The notes beneath the pieces were generated by a model. It saw nothing but the letters and a program-made list of their open reading frames with translations. It was not told the origin of the DNA and did not search any database. A stretch of 64,000 bases of DNA, from contig NZ_OY781114.1 of the NCBI RefSeq assembly GCF_963676485.1, forward strand, positions 3,922,501 through 3,986,500, given 5' to 3'. Position numbers and translations under genes: made by a program. Each line of letters begins with the position of its first letter. Within the stretch, counting starts at the first letter, position 1. Below are positions 18,944 to 27,574 of this stretch, in pieces. This DNA comes from an uncultured Cohaesibacter sp. (lineage in GTDB: Bacteria; Pseudomonadota; Alphaproteobacteria; Rhizobiales; Cohaesibacteraceae).

Positions 18944-19471
18944 ATGGAAATAAGAAAAGAAACGCCTGCGGATTTCGACGCGATCATGAATGTGACGCTG
19001 GCTGCTGCCAGGCAGCATCAGGTTGGAAAACAGAATGGTTATTTCACGCTGAATGCATTGCGCAAGGCTGGGTTGTTGACCTTGTCGCTCGTAGCCGAGA
19101 TTGAGGGCACTATTGTAGGGCATGTTGCTTTCAGCCCGGTGTATGTTTCAGGTGGGGACAAGGGATGGTATGCGCTTGGGCCTGTTTCGGTGTTGCCTGA
19201 GTGTCTTAGCCAAGGCATCCGTAAGGCCATGATCGCAGAGGGGCTGGAGATGCTGCGCCAAATGCATGGTAAGGGTGTGGCGCTTGTTGGTGACCCGGAT
19301 TATTTCAAGCCGCTCGGCTTTATGAGTGCGCCGCAAATGGCAAGCGCCAAGGATATGGCAGACGAGTTCCTGATCATGTCTTTTGATGACCGGATGCCTT
19401 ATGGGCGGTTTGAATTTCCTGATGGCTTTCTACCCAGCCAGCAAGTCGCTCACCAGGGCGTTTTGGGCTGA
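18944..19471 (+). CDS. GNAT family N-acetyltransferase
   Basis: This 175-residue GCN5-related acetyltransferase of the YhbS-like type begins MEIRKETPADFDAIMNVT. The core has VAEIEGTIVGHVAFSPV, WYALGPVSVLPECLSQGIRKAMIAEGL, and GVALVGDPDYFKPLGF. The acetyl-CoA loop is slightly unusual: where the family has Q-x-x-G-x-G/A it reads SQGIRKA, still compatible with binding. The acceptor substrate is unknown. The ATG at 18944 is chosen because the domain begins there; a longer in-frame start at 18875 adds 23 residues without similarity. It lies divergent from rnd and upstream of aspS. Confidence 0.85.
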   Translation: MEIRKETPADFDAIMNVTLAAARQHQVGKQNGYFTLNALRKAGLLTLSLVAEIEGTIVGHVAFSPVYVSGGDKGWYALGPVSVLPECLSQGIRKAMIAEGLEMLRQMHGKGVALVGDPDYFKPLGFMSAPQMASAKDMADEFLIMSFDDRMPYGRFEFPDGFLPSQQVAHQGVLG

Positions 19472-19479
19472 GCTTTTGC

Positions 19480-19498
19480 AAAGCTTCAAGCTTTTTTT
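19480..19498 (+). terminator. Weak terminator after the GNAT gene
   Basis: AAAGCT (19480-19485), loop TCA, AGCTTT (19489-19494) followed by four more T. The stem is short (6 bp) but it carries a T-run and lies directly after the stop codon. Confidence 0.4.
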
Positions 19499-19730
19499 GA
19501 AAAAGCCGCCGGTTTTGGTCTGTTTGGCTTGACACCTTGTGCGCAGAGATGCAGGGTCCGGCCAGATTTTTAACATAGGGCGTAGGTTCTGCGCCCTTTT
19601 TGCGTTGAAACCGAGAGAATTGCGCTTTATGAAAGGCGGGACGATTTATCGGTTGAAGTTTCAATTCGAGATGTGAGCCTTGCCATTTGATGCAAATCGC
19701 GGGCGCCATCTCAAGCATCAGGGTTTATTC

Positions 19731-21512
19731 ATGCATCCTTATCGCAGCCATACCTGTGGCGATCTCAGAGAGAGCCATGTGGGCGAAACCGTTCGCTTGT
19801 CCGGTTGGGTACACCGTGTCCGTGACCATGGCGGTCTTCTTTTCATCGATTTGCGCGACCAGTATGGTCTCACCCAGGTCGTGGCTGATCCAGATTCTCC
19901 AGCCTTTACCGACGCTGAAAAAGTGCGCGGTGAGTGGTGCATCCGGATCGAAGGTGAAGTCAAGGCTCGCTCGGAAGACACGATCAACGATCAACTGCCA
20001 ACCGGCCAGATCGAGATCTTTATCTCCAAGCTGGATGTTCTTGGTGCTTCCAAAGAGCTGCCAATGCCGGTCTTTGGTGAGCCGGACTATCCGGAGGATA
20101 CCCGCCTTAAATTCCGTTTTCTGGATTTGCGCCGCGAAACCTTGCACGCCAACATCCTGAAGCGCTCTGCCATCATCGCTTCTGCGCGTCGCCGTATGAA
20201 CGAAATCGGCTTCAATGAATTCCAGACCCCGATCCTGACGGCTTCTTCGCCTGAAGGTGCGCGTGACTTCCTCGTTCCTTCGCGCATCCATCCGGGTAAA
20301 TTCTATGCATTGCCGCAGGCTCCGCAGCAGTTCAAACAGCTGCTGATGATGTCCGGCTTTGACAAATATTTCCAGATTGCTCCTTGCTTCCGCGATGAAG
20401 ACCCTCGCGCAGACCGTCTGCCGGGTGAATTCTATCAGCTCGATATGGAAATGAGCTTCGTTGAGCAAGAAGACGTGATCACCACGATGGAACCGGTCAT
20501 TCGCGGCCTGTTCGAGGAATTCGCCGAAGGCAAGCCTGTGACACAGGATTTCCCGCGCATTCCTTATAAAGAAGCGCTGCGCAAATATGGCTCTGATAAG
20601 CCTGACCTGCGTATTCCGATCATCATGGAAGAAGTCTCCGAGCATTTCCGTGGCTCCGGCTTCAAGATCTTTGCGCGTATGCTTGAAGACGGCACCAACG
20701 AAGTTTGGGGCATTCCGGCAAAAACCGGTGGCGCGCGTACCTTCTGCGACCGCATGAATAGCTGGGCTCAGGGCGAAGGCCAGGCTGGCCTTGGCTATAT
20801 CTTCTGGCGCAAGGGCGAAGATGGATCTCTGGAAGGGGCCGGGCCTCTTGCCAAGAATATCGGGCCGGAACGCACCGAAGCCATCCGCACCCAGCTTGGT
20901 TTGGATGCTGGCGACGCCTGCTTCTTTGTTGCAGGTGATCCGAAGAAATTCTACGACTTTGCCGGTCGTGCGCGTATCCGCGTCGGTGAAGAGCTGGATC
21001 TGATTGATCGTGACCGTTACGATCTGTGCTGGATCGTCGACTTCCCGATGTATGAGTGGAACGAAGACGAAGAGAAAGTCGATTTCTGCCACAACCCGTT
21101 CTCCATGCCGAAAGGCGCGTTGGAAGGATTGGAGAATACCGATCCGCTTGAGCTGGACGCTTATCAGTATGACATCGTCTGCAATGGCTACGAAATTGGC
21201 TCTGGCGCCATCCGTAACCACCAGACCGAAGTCATGAAGAAGGCTTTCGAGATTGCCGGTTACAGCGAAGAGGTTCTTCAGGAACGCTTTGGCGGCATGT
21301 ATCGCGCGTTCCAGTATGGCGCCCCTCCGCATGGCGGCATGGCAGCCGGTATGGACCGCATCATCATGCTGCTTTGTGGTACGCCAAACCTGCGCGAGAT
21401 TTCTCTGTTCCCGATGAACCAGCAGGCGGAAGATCTGATGATGGGCGCCCCGAGCGACCCGACCAATCAGCAGCTGCGTGAGTTGCATCTGCGGCTTAAT
21501 CTTCCAGAATAA
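19731..21512 (+). CDS. aspS: Aspartate--tRNA ligase (AspRS, probably Asp/Asn type)
   Basis: This 593-residue class II synthetase charges tRNA-Asp. It has an N-terminal OB-fold anticodon domain ([23 protein letters not shown]), the bacterial-type catalytic core with [24 protein letters not shown] (motif 2), an inserted GAD domain in the middle ([16 protein letters not shown] region) and motif 3 at [18 protein letters not shown]. Family knowledge: many alphaproteobacterial AspRS enzymes are non-discriminating and also charge tRNA-Asn for GatCAB; whether this one does cannot be read here. The start [12 protein letters not shown] is the usual AspRS N-terminus; the 17-residue extension in the open frame is not. 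Codon use is noticeably biased to preferred codons, as expected for high expression. Confidence 0.97.
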   Translation: MHPYRSHTCGDLRESHVGETVRLSGWVHRVRDHGGLLFIDLRDQYGLTQVVADPDSPAFTDAEKVRGEWCIRIEGEVKARSEDTINDQLPTGQIEIFISKLDVLGASKELPMPVFGEPDYPEDTRLKFRFLDLRRETLHANILKRSAIIASARRRMNEIGFNEFQTPILTASSPEGARDFLVPSRIHPGKFYALPQAPQQFKQLLMMSGFDKYFQIAPCFRDEDPRADRLPGEFYQLDMEMSFVEQEDVITTMEPVIRGLFEEFAEGKPVTQDFPRIPYKEALRKYGSDKPDLRIPIIMEEVSEHFRGSGFKIFARMLEDGTNEVWGIPAKTGGARTFCDRMNSWAQGEGQAGLGYIFWRKGEDGSLEGAGPLAKNIGPERTEAIRTQLGLDAGDACFFVAGDPKKFYDFAGRARIRVGEELDLIDRDRYDLCWIVDFPMYEWNEDEEKVDFCHNPFSMPKGALEGLENTDPLELDAYQYDIVCNGYEIGSGAIRNHQTEVMKKAFEIAGYSEEVLQERFGGMYRAFQYGAPPHGGMAAGMDRIIMLLCGTPNLREISLFPMNQQAEDLMMGAPSDPTNQQLRELHLRLNLPE

Positions 21513-21541
21513 GAAATCTCTGGACTCTTCTGATTTATAAA

Positions 21542-21574
21542 GAAAAGGCGGCTTTTAAAGCCGCCTTTTCTATT
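21542..21574. terminator. aspS terminator
   Basis: GAAAAGGCGGCTTT (21542-21555) followed directly by TAAAGCCGCCTTTTC (21556-21570) gives a GC-rich stem with a T-rich 3' side. It lies between the convergent aspS and the 709-residue protein gene and can serve both. Confidence 0.85.
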
Positions 21575-21606
21575 TGGATTTTCTGTGTTGACTAACAGCA
21601 ATGCCA

Positions 21607-23736
21607 TTAATTGTCGTTGGCGACAACGCCAATGGCCAACAGGTTCGGGATCTGTTGTGGAGCCGTGGCAGCGACACCCAAAAGCTGTGCGACGGGCACC
21701 GGATTGGATGGATTGAGACTGACCATCAGGCTCTGAGGATCTTTCAGGAACGTGTCGACTTGCGCCAATACGGACTCATAGAAAGCCGGCTCTGTGAACC
21801 CGCTCAATACGGCACGCAACTGCATTGCAGCCATATCGCGCATCTGTTCTGGGCCCATGCCCATGGCGCCGCCCGCCAGATTGATCAGTTCATCCAGACC
21901 GCCCAGATCTTTGAGTTTCAGGGATGCCGGAAGCACTGTGGCGGTTGCCATGGCAGCCTGCGCCGTTTCCGGGCTCTCAAGATAGTTGCGCATGATGCCA
22001 CCCGCACCAAGAGACCCGGAGAGAGAAACGATATTGGGAAGCTCGAGATTGATCGGGCTGATTTCGAAAGTCTGGCTCTCATCATTCCAGTTCATGGCCA
22101 GCTCTTCATTGATCGTCAGGCTGTCGAGCCCGAGCTGATCAAGAAAGACACTTGCAAGGGGATGGCGCAGCATTGACTTTGCAATCTTGAGATTGTCAAT
22201 CTTGGTGGAGACTTCTGCAGGAATGCTCAGGCCCATCCGGTCGTAATGGAGGTTTATCTCGTTGGCCGAGAGCGCAGAGCCGTTGTTGTCCTCATAGGCA
22301 AGATCTTCAAGCGCAACAGTGAGTGCGTCGGGGCCAAGTTTGACGGCTTCACTGCCCTTGGGCGGATGGCCTTGCATGGCATTGATGATCGCCTGCTTGA
22401 TCAGGTGATAATCGGCAAATTCGAGATCCTCAATGGCTAGGCGGCCAAGCTTGAAATTCATTGCTTGCGGTCCGCTATAGGAGACGCCGGAAATGGACGA
22501 TTCCTCAATGCCATCGCTGCTGAAGCCTGCCTGCCGGATCGAGTCGAAGCCAAATGTGGCTTTTTGGCCGCGATAAGGACCTTCGGGAAGGGTGACTTCA
22601 GCGTCGGTCTTGCCAACTTGTGTCAGCCCCATGGCGAAGCTTCTGACCAGATCGAAGCCGGCTTCAACCAGTGCCTGCTGGTCTTCTTGAGGGACGTCGT
22701 CTGCCTTCAGCCCCTGTTCGACAAAGAGTTTGTCTAGCAATGGGACCAGATAGCTTTTGGGCTGCTTGACCGTGATATCGGATTGAACGCTCGGGCCGAC
22801 CTTGATTTCCGCCATATCCGGGATCGTGATGGTCGCCCCTTCCATTTCGGTCTTTTCGAGTATCTTCTTGGTGCCCTCAATCTTCGGTGCATTTGGGTCG
22901 ATCGCACTCCAGAAAGCCCCGAAGTCATAGCCTTTGTAGGTGGTTTTTCCGATTGTATAGGATAGGGATGTAGGGAAAGCAGACGGTGCTTTTTCGGTTT
23001 CAGACTCGTCGGGCAAAACCATCTTGGTGTTGGAGGTCTGAGAAGAAATCTCGTAGCTTTCCAGTTTGCCGTTCGCAATGCCTGACAAAGAGAATGGCCC
23101 CATGACTGTCGTCTGGATTGGCTCTTTCTGTCCCTTGACGAATTGCTCCATTCTCACGCCTTCGCTGGTCATGGATTCACAAAGTGAATTCAGCAAAAGC
23201 GGCCGGATATAGTCCAGCGTGCTGCCAATAGGGCGGGCAGGGGCAATTTTATATTCACCGAAGAATGGCTGGTAGCCCTTGGTGATGACGTCTTTTCCAA
23301 CGGTCTCGACTTCGATCGTTGCGTCGTTTGCCGTGCCTTTTTCATCAATCATCAAGGAAATGTGGGTGCCCTGCATGGTCATGCTGTCATAGCTATAGCC
23401 CGCATCTTTCAGCTGCAGGCCTTTGAAGGTGACAACAGGCATGCGGATCTTTGCCTTGATGGTGAATTCATTGCTCTCATCGCTTGATTCTTCCCCTTCA
23501 GACGGTGCCATGGCTTTGTCCGGATCAAGGGTAATGGAATAGTCATAGACGAGATTTTCCAGCGTTAGCGCATCGGATGAGTCATTATGGTGGACTGTGC
23601 CGACCGTCGCCGAGAGCCAGCCGGATTGGTTGATGTCTTTGAAGATCGCTTCCCAAGCTGTTTCCGCATCGCTTTGTGCATGCACCAGAGCGGTGGAAAC
23701 GAGAAGGAAGCCGAGGGTAAGACTAGTGCGTTTCAT
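21607..23736 (-). CDS. Large exported protein of unknown function
   Basis: I do not recognise this 709-residue protein. It begins with a clear Sec signal peptide (MKRTSLTLGFLLVSTALVHA-QSD, cleavage near residue 20) and has no later membrane helix, so it is probably periplasmic. The mature protein is acidic and rich in alternating beta-type stretches such as LTLENLVYDYSITL, MPVVTFKGLQLKDAGYSY, PTSLSYTIGKTTYKGYDF and DALTVALEDLAYED. This suggests several repeated beta modules, somewhat like DUF945/YdgA or AsmA-like periplasmic proteins, but I cannot confirm a family. Only three residues short of the end it reads VVANDN. GGGG precedes the chosen ATG at 23736. It is a single gene, convergent with aspS and divergent from the EAL genes. 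Confidence 0.75.
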   Translation of the reverse strand: MKRTSLTLGFLLVSTALVHAQSDAETAWEAIFKDINQSGWLSATVGTVHHNDSSDALTLENLVYDYSITLDPDKAMAPSEGEESSDESNEFTIKAKIRMPVVTFKGLQLKDAGYSYDSMTMQGTHISLMIDEKGTANDATIEVETVGKDVITKGYQPFFGEYKIAPARPIGSTLDYIRPLLLNSLCESMTSEGVRMEQFVKGQKEPIQTTVMGPFSLSGIANGKLESYEISSQTSNTKMVLPDESETEKAPSAFPTSLSYTIGKTTYKGYDFGAFWSAIDPNAPKIEGTKKILEKTEMEGATITIPDMAEIKVGPSVQSDITVKQPKSYLVPLLDKLFVEQGLKADDVPQEDQQALVEAGFDLVRSFAMGLTQVGKTDAEVTLPEGPYRGQKATFGFDSIRQAGFSSDGIEESSISGVSYSGPQAMNFKLGRLAIEDLEFADYHLIKQAIINAMQGHPPKGSEAVKLGPDALTVALEDLAYEDNNGSALSANEINLHYDRMGLSIPAEVSTKIDNLKIAKSMLRHPLASVFLDQLGLDSLTINEELAMNWNDESQTFEISPINLELPNIVSLSGSLGAGGIMRNYLESPETAQAAMATATVLPASLKLKDLGGLDELINLAGGAMGMGPEQMRDMAAMQLRAVLSGFTEPAFYESVLAQVDTFLKDPQSLMVSLNPSNPVPVAQLLGVAATAPQQIPNLLAIGVVANDN

Positions 23737-24044
23737 AGAAAATGAGCCCCATTTATAAGAAGAAGTTCTGTGAAAAATGTCTTTAACCGGTTTTGCATTT
23801 TTCGGGCATGTCTTGATCACGCCGCGTTGCTCCGGTCGATGGATATGAGAGTCGGTTGCAAGTTGTCTACCAGAGATTCTAGCATCCCTTTGGTTTCAAG
23901 GCTTCTACTTTGCAAATATGTTGGACTAATGTCTTCCACATTTCATCACCGCAAGTTTATTCAGGATTGTGTGGCTTTGGTTATGGTTAATCATCTGTTA
24001 GCCGCGGAGGATTATTCTCTCGACTAGATGAAGGGGAATGCGCC
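23737..24044. other. Intergenic region upstream of the EAL genes
   Basis: 308 bases shared by two divergent genes. ATGGTTAA (23983-23990; TTAACCAT on the other strand) matches a CtrA half-site and lies 55 bases before the EAL gene start; an 8-mer like this is expected about twice by chance in the whole window. AAGGGGA at 24031-24037 is the ribosome site for the TTG start at 24045. Confidence 0.35.
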
Positions 24045-25688
24045 TTGCAGAATCGGTTTCGGTCTATAGTCTTGCTATTTCTCGGCGTGGTCCTGGGTAT
24101 TTTCCCGGTTTTCGCCGCGCATATAGCCATGCGCGATTATGTGATGAACCGGGGAGAGCTTTTTCTGGATCAGACGGCTCAGCGCATGCTGGTGCGGGCC
24201 GAGACCCTTGTTCAGCAAGCCATTGATGTTTTCTCAACCTTACCGCATTTCCGTGTTCCTGTTTGCGACAATGCCTTGCAAGAACGCTTTCGGGCGATGA
24301 TGCTGCGCCATTCAGTCTTGCATGATGTCGGGCTCCTTTATAATGGCGAATATATGTATTGCTCTTCGATCAAGGAGAGCACCAGCTTTCTGCCGACATC
24401 CTCGCAGGTGAATGCTGGCGTTGAGCATCTGAGCTTTCGCGCGGTGCGGGATAGTTTGACCGGCAAGGAAGGCTTGCTGGTTCAATGGCATGTATCCGAG
24501 TTTGTTTCGATTGGCGGTTTTATTCTTGTGGAGAATTTCGTTCCACAGGGGATGCAGACCGAATATGTCGACTCCTATCGCATTTCGATGAAGCTGAAGA
24601 ACAACGAGATTATCACCCAAAGCACACCGGGCAGTCGGCTGCGCCAAAGAGCGCCATTCTATTCCTTTGAGCCAGATCCGAACTGGACCAAAGATTTGAT
24701 CATGCATGAGGTCCGCTCCACGCGGTATCCGCTTGCGATTTCCGTTGCCCTGCCTTTTGCTGCGGTATGGGATTCATTTGGCGGGATCATGCGTGTCGTT
24801 GATGGTCTGGGTATTCTGACCGGTGCTCTGATCATGTTCTTTATTGTTCGGATTGGGCTGCGCAAGCCGGACCCCTATGTCAGTCTCGAGCAGGCGATCA
24901 AGCGCAAGGAATTCGTTCCCTACTATCAGCCGATTCTTGATATCCAGAGCGGCAGGCTTGCGGGCTGTGAGGTCCTTGTCAGGTGGCGCAAGCCGGACGG
25001 GACCATTCTGTCTCCGGGGCATTTCATCGATGTGGCTGAAGCCTCCGGGCTGGCTTTGCCCATGACCGCGCTTCTGATGGAGCAGGTTGCCGAAGATCTA
25101 TCCGATAGTTACGCCAAGCACCCGAACCTGAAGGTTGCTCTCAATCTCTTCAATAAGCATTTTGAGGATCTGGCCATCGTCCGCGAAGTGGAGCAGGTGT
25201 TTGGCAATTCCGGTGTCCGGTTCGAACAGCTTGTTATGGAAGTGACCGAACGGTTGCCTTTGGAAAATCTGGACCGGGCACGCGTTATCATCGGACGTTT
25301 GCAAGAGCTTGGTATCCGGGTGGCGCTTGATGATGCTGGTACGGGCCATGGCGGCTTTGCCTATCTTCAAAAGCTGGGCATGGACATCATCAAGATCGAC
25401 AAGCTTTTTGTGGATACCATCACGGTCGAAACCGAAACGGTTCCCATCATCGACTCTCTTAGCCAGATGGCGAAGGGCATGGGCATGGTGGTTGTGGCTG
25501 AAGGTGTAGAGACCGACGTGCAGCTTGACTATCTGAGACGGTCGGGCATTGATGAGGCGCAAGGCTTCCTGTTCTCTCCGGCTCTGCCTGCTCCGGCCTA
25601 TTTGCAGCTGGTCGGCGCATTGGGTGGTAAAAATCAGAAGCAGAAAGGGACCGCCGCAAGGGGAGACAAGGCAAAATCAGCCTCGTGA
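24045..25688 (+). CDS. Membrane c-di-GMP phosphodiesterase with CSS-type sensor and EAL domain
   Basis: This is a 547-residue inner-membrane protein. An N-terminal helix (residues about 5-27) leads to a periplasmic domain of about 220 residues, then a second helix near 250-272 and a cytoplasmic EAL domain (about 280-530). The periplasmic part carries Cys74 and the CSS triplet at 106-108 (MYCSSIKES), the hallmark of CSS-motif sensors, in which the cysteines form a redox-controlled disulfide. The EAL domain keeps the catalytic set: CEVLVRW, NLFNKHF, EVTER, LDDAGTG, KIDK, VAEGVE and QGFLFS; it should hydrolyse c-di-GMP to pGpG. The start is TTG: AAGGGGA lies 7 bases before it and no in-frame ATG fits. 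It is followed by a second protein of the same design after a terminator. Confidence 0.9.
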   Translation: MQNRFRSIVLLFLGVVLGIFPVFAAHIAMRDYVMNRGELFLDQTAQRMLVRAETLVQQAIDVFSTLPHFRVPVCDNALQERFRAMMLRHSVLHDVGLLYNGEYMYCSSIKESTSFLPTSSQVNAGVEHLSFRAVRDSLTGKEGLLVQWHVSEFVSIGGFILVENFVPQGMQTEYVDSYRISMKLKNNEIITQSTPGSRLRQRAPFYSFEPDPNWTKDLIMHEVRSTRYPLAISVALPFAAVWDSFGGIMRVVDGLGILTGALIMFFIVRIGLRKPDPYVSLEQAIKRKEFVPYYQPILDIQSGRLAGCEVLVRWRKPDGTILSPGHFIDVAEASGLALPMTALLMEQVAEDLSDSYAKHPNLKVALNLFNKHFEDLAIVREVEQVFGNSGVRFEQLVMEVTERLPLENLDRARVIIGRLQELGIRVALDDAGTGHGGFAYLQKLGMDIIKIDKLFVDTITVETETVPIIDSLSQMAKGMGMVVVAEGVETDVQLDYLRRSGIDEAQGFLFSPALPAPAYLQLVGALGGKNQKQKGTAARGDKAKSAS

Positions 25689-25742
25689 GTGGCTTTTGTC
25701 GCTTTTGGACGTCTCTTTGTCCTACAGCTTTCGATTCTCTAT

Positions 25743-25776
25743 AACGCGCCTTCTATCCTGGAATTGGCGCGTTTTT
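25743..25776 (+). terminator. Terminator between the two EAL genes
   Basis: AACGCGCC (25743-25750) and GGCGCGTT (25766-25773) with a 15-nt loop, followed by TTTT. Its position suggests the second EAL gene has its own promoter in the following 95 bases. Confidence 0.65.
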
Positions 25777-25870
25777 TCTGCGCATCGATGTTTCTTGGCA
25801 TGTTTCCAAAAATCAACTGAATTTTCACTGATTTATGCTCAAATTTGCGCAATTGTTTGGGCGAGGCACT

Positions 25871-27487
25871 ATGATCAGAAATGCCAAGAAAATTGCAGGA
25901 TACTCGTTTCTGGCGACGGTAAGTGCAGGCTTGCTAACCATCGGCATGCAATTTGCCATGCGTTGGCAGGTTGAAAAGGAGATCAAGGAAGACCTTCAGA
26001 TCTCGGCTGACGTTATGCTGGAGCGGGCGAGCGATGCAGCTCAAACCGCGATCAATGTCTTGAATGATCTGGCGCAGTCCCCGGGCCTCTCTTGCACGAC
26101 GGACCATCGCTATCGCTATAGCGAAGCAACCCGTTCCTCCGCCTGGATCGATACCATCGGTCTGGTGGACCGGAGCGGTAATCTGGTCTGTACGGATTTG
26201 GGTCAGTCAGCCCGGCAAACCGGTTTGCTGCCAGCTTACCAGCTTGGCGACAAGACTGTGACCCTCTCGCTTTCTGCCGGGTCAGGCCAGTTTGATATGC
26301 CGTCCTTGCTGGTGGTTCGCCATGTTGCCAATGGACGCCGACTGGTGGCGCGTGTTCCGGGAGAGCTGGTCCGTATCGATCCTGTGCGCAATGATCTGCG
26401 CCGGTTCCGCTATGCCATGTTGTCCATGGAAGGTGGCACGCACTGGTTCATTCTGGAACCTGACGTGTCTGGTGGGGACATCATCGATCGGGTTTCTGTG
26501 CGTTCAGATGTGTTGCCCTTCGAAGTGCAAATGTCCATTACCGAGGCGGCCCTTGATGCGGTGACGGCTGATGCTCGGGAATTCATCAATCTGTTGGGGC
26601 TTTTCTTTGGCTTCATCATGGTTGGGATCGGGTGGTATTTTGGACGCTACAGGCCAACCGAGGGGGACATGATCCTCGACGCACTCGACAATGGCGAGAT
26701 CTTGCCATATATGCAGCCGATTATTGATCTTGATAGTGGCGCGATAACTGGATGCGAAGTGCTGGCTCGCTGGTTGAAACCCAATGGCAGCATTGTTTCG
26801 CCCCAAGAGTTCATTCCGTTGGCCCAAAATTACAGGCTTACGCGTGAGGTGACCTTCAGGATCATGCAAGAAAGCTGCCGGCTGCTTGATCCTGTGGTGC
26901 GCGAAGGGCAGGTCTTCAAGGTTGCCCTCAATCTGTTTTCCCACCAGATGCTCGACGATTCCATCGTTGCGGATATCGAGGAAGTCTTCAGGGACAGCAA
27001 GCTGGGCTTCAAGAATCTGATTTTTGAAATCTCGGATCGGGTTCCCATTGAGGAGATGGATCTCGCAAAGGATGTTATTAGTCAGATCCGGGCACTGGGT
27101 GCGGAGATCGCGTTGGATGATGTCGGCTCAGGGCATAGCGGGCTTTACAACCTCTCTTCAATCAGCGTTGACATCTTGAAGCTGGACAAGCTGCTGGTTG
27201 ATGCGCTGGATGGAGGTTTTGCTGGTCCCGAGCTGGTTCAGGGCTTGATCTCGTTGGCCGAGACTTTGAATATTGGCGTCATCGCCGAGGGCGTCGAAAA
27301 AGAAGAACAGGTCATACAGTTGCGGAAAATGGGTGTCTCCGCCGCGCAAGGCTATCTCTTTGCACCGCCATTGCCTGCGTCTTCCTTTTGTGAACTGATG
27401 CGCGTGGCGCGCAAGCGCAATATGGGCGCTGAAGAGGGCACAGATGCAGAGGACGCGCCTGAAGACGGTGTAGAGGAAGCGGCATAG
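25871..27487 (+). CDS. Second membrane EAL-domain phosphodiesterase (CSS-like sensor, diverged)
   Basis: This 538-residue protein has the same layout as its upstream neighbour: helix at about 9-27, periplasmic domain, helix at about 237-257, and cytoplasmic EAL domain. The periplasmic cysteines are Cys75 (LSCTTD) and Cys107 (LVCTDLG), exactly 32 residues apart as in the first protein, but the CSS triplet reads CTD. The EAL domain retains CEVLARW, NLFSHQM, EISDR, LDDVGSG, KLDK, IAEGVE and QGYLFA, so it is predicted active; the second acidic residue of EITER is Asp. The ATG at 25871 has GAGG closely upstream; an in-frame ATG at 25835 is a weaker alternative. The C-terminal tail is acidic. Probably a tandem duplication that has diverged. 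Confidence 0.88.
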   Translation: MIRNAKKIAGYSFLATVSAGLLTIGMQFAMRWQVEKEIKEDLQISADVMLERASDAAQTAINVLNDLAQSPGLSCTTDHRYRYSEATRSSAWIDTIGLVDRSGNLVCTDLGQSARQTGLLPAYQLGDKTVTLSLSAGSGQFDMPSLLVVRHVANGRRLVARVPGELVRIDPVRNDLRRFRYAMLSMEGGTHWFILEPDVSGGDIIDRVSVRSDVLPFEVQMSITEAALDAVTADAREFINLLGLFFGFIMVGIGWYFGRYRPTEGDMILDALDNGEILPYMQPIIDLDSGAITGCEVLARWLKPNGSIVSPQEFIPLAQNYRLTREVTFRIMQESCRLLDPVVREGQVFKVALNLFSHQMLDDSIVADIEEVFRDSKLGFKNLIFEISDRVPIEEMDLAKDVISQIRALGAEIALDDVGSGHSGLYNLSSISVDILKLDKLLVDALDGGFAGPELVQGLISLAETLNIGVIAEGVEKEEQVIQLRKMGVSAAQGYLFAPPLPASSFCELMRVARKRNMGAEEGTDAEDAPEDGVEEAA

Positions 27488-27574
27488 CGCTCTTTTTCCT
27501 CTTACACTCTAACTTCTTGCAGGCACTTGTTTCTGGCTTGCTGGTGAGACTGTCAGTCCTGTTGTTCATCTCTT

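Noticed and set aside
19725-21488. A 587-codon open frame on the minus strand through all of aspS
   Set aside because: It is the mirror of a high-GC, strongly codon-biased gene; it has no ribosome site or family sequence, and aspS on the other strand is certain.
24038-24044. ATG at 24038 as start of the first EAL gene
   Set aside because: It is in a different frame from the EAL protein; the in-frame TTG at 24045 has a well-placed ribosome site.
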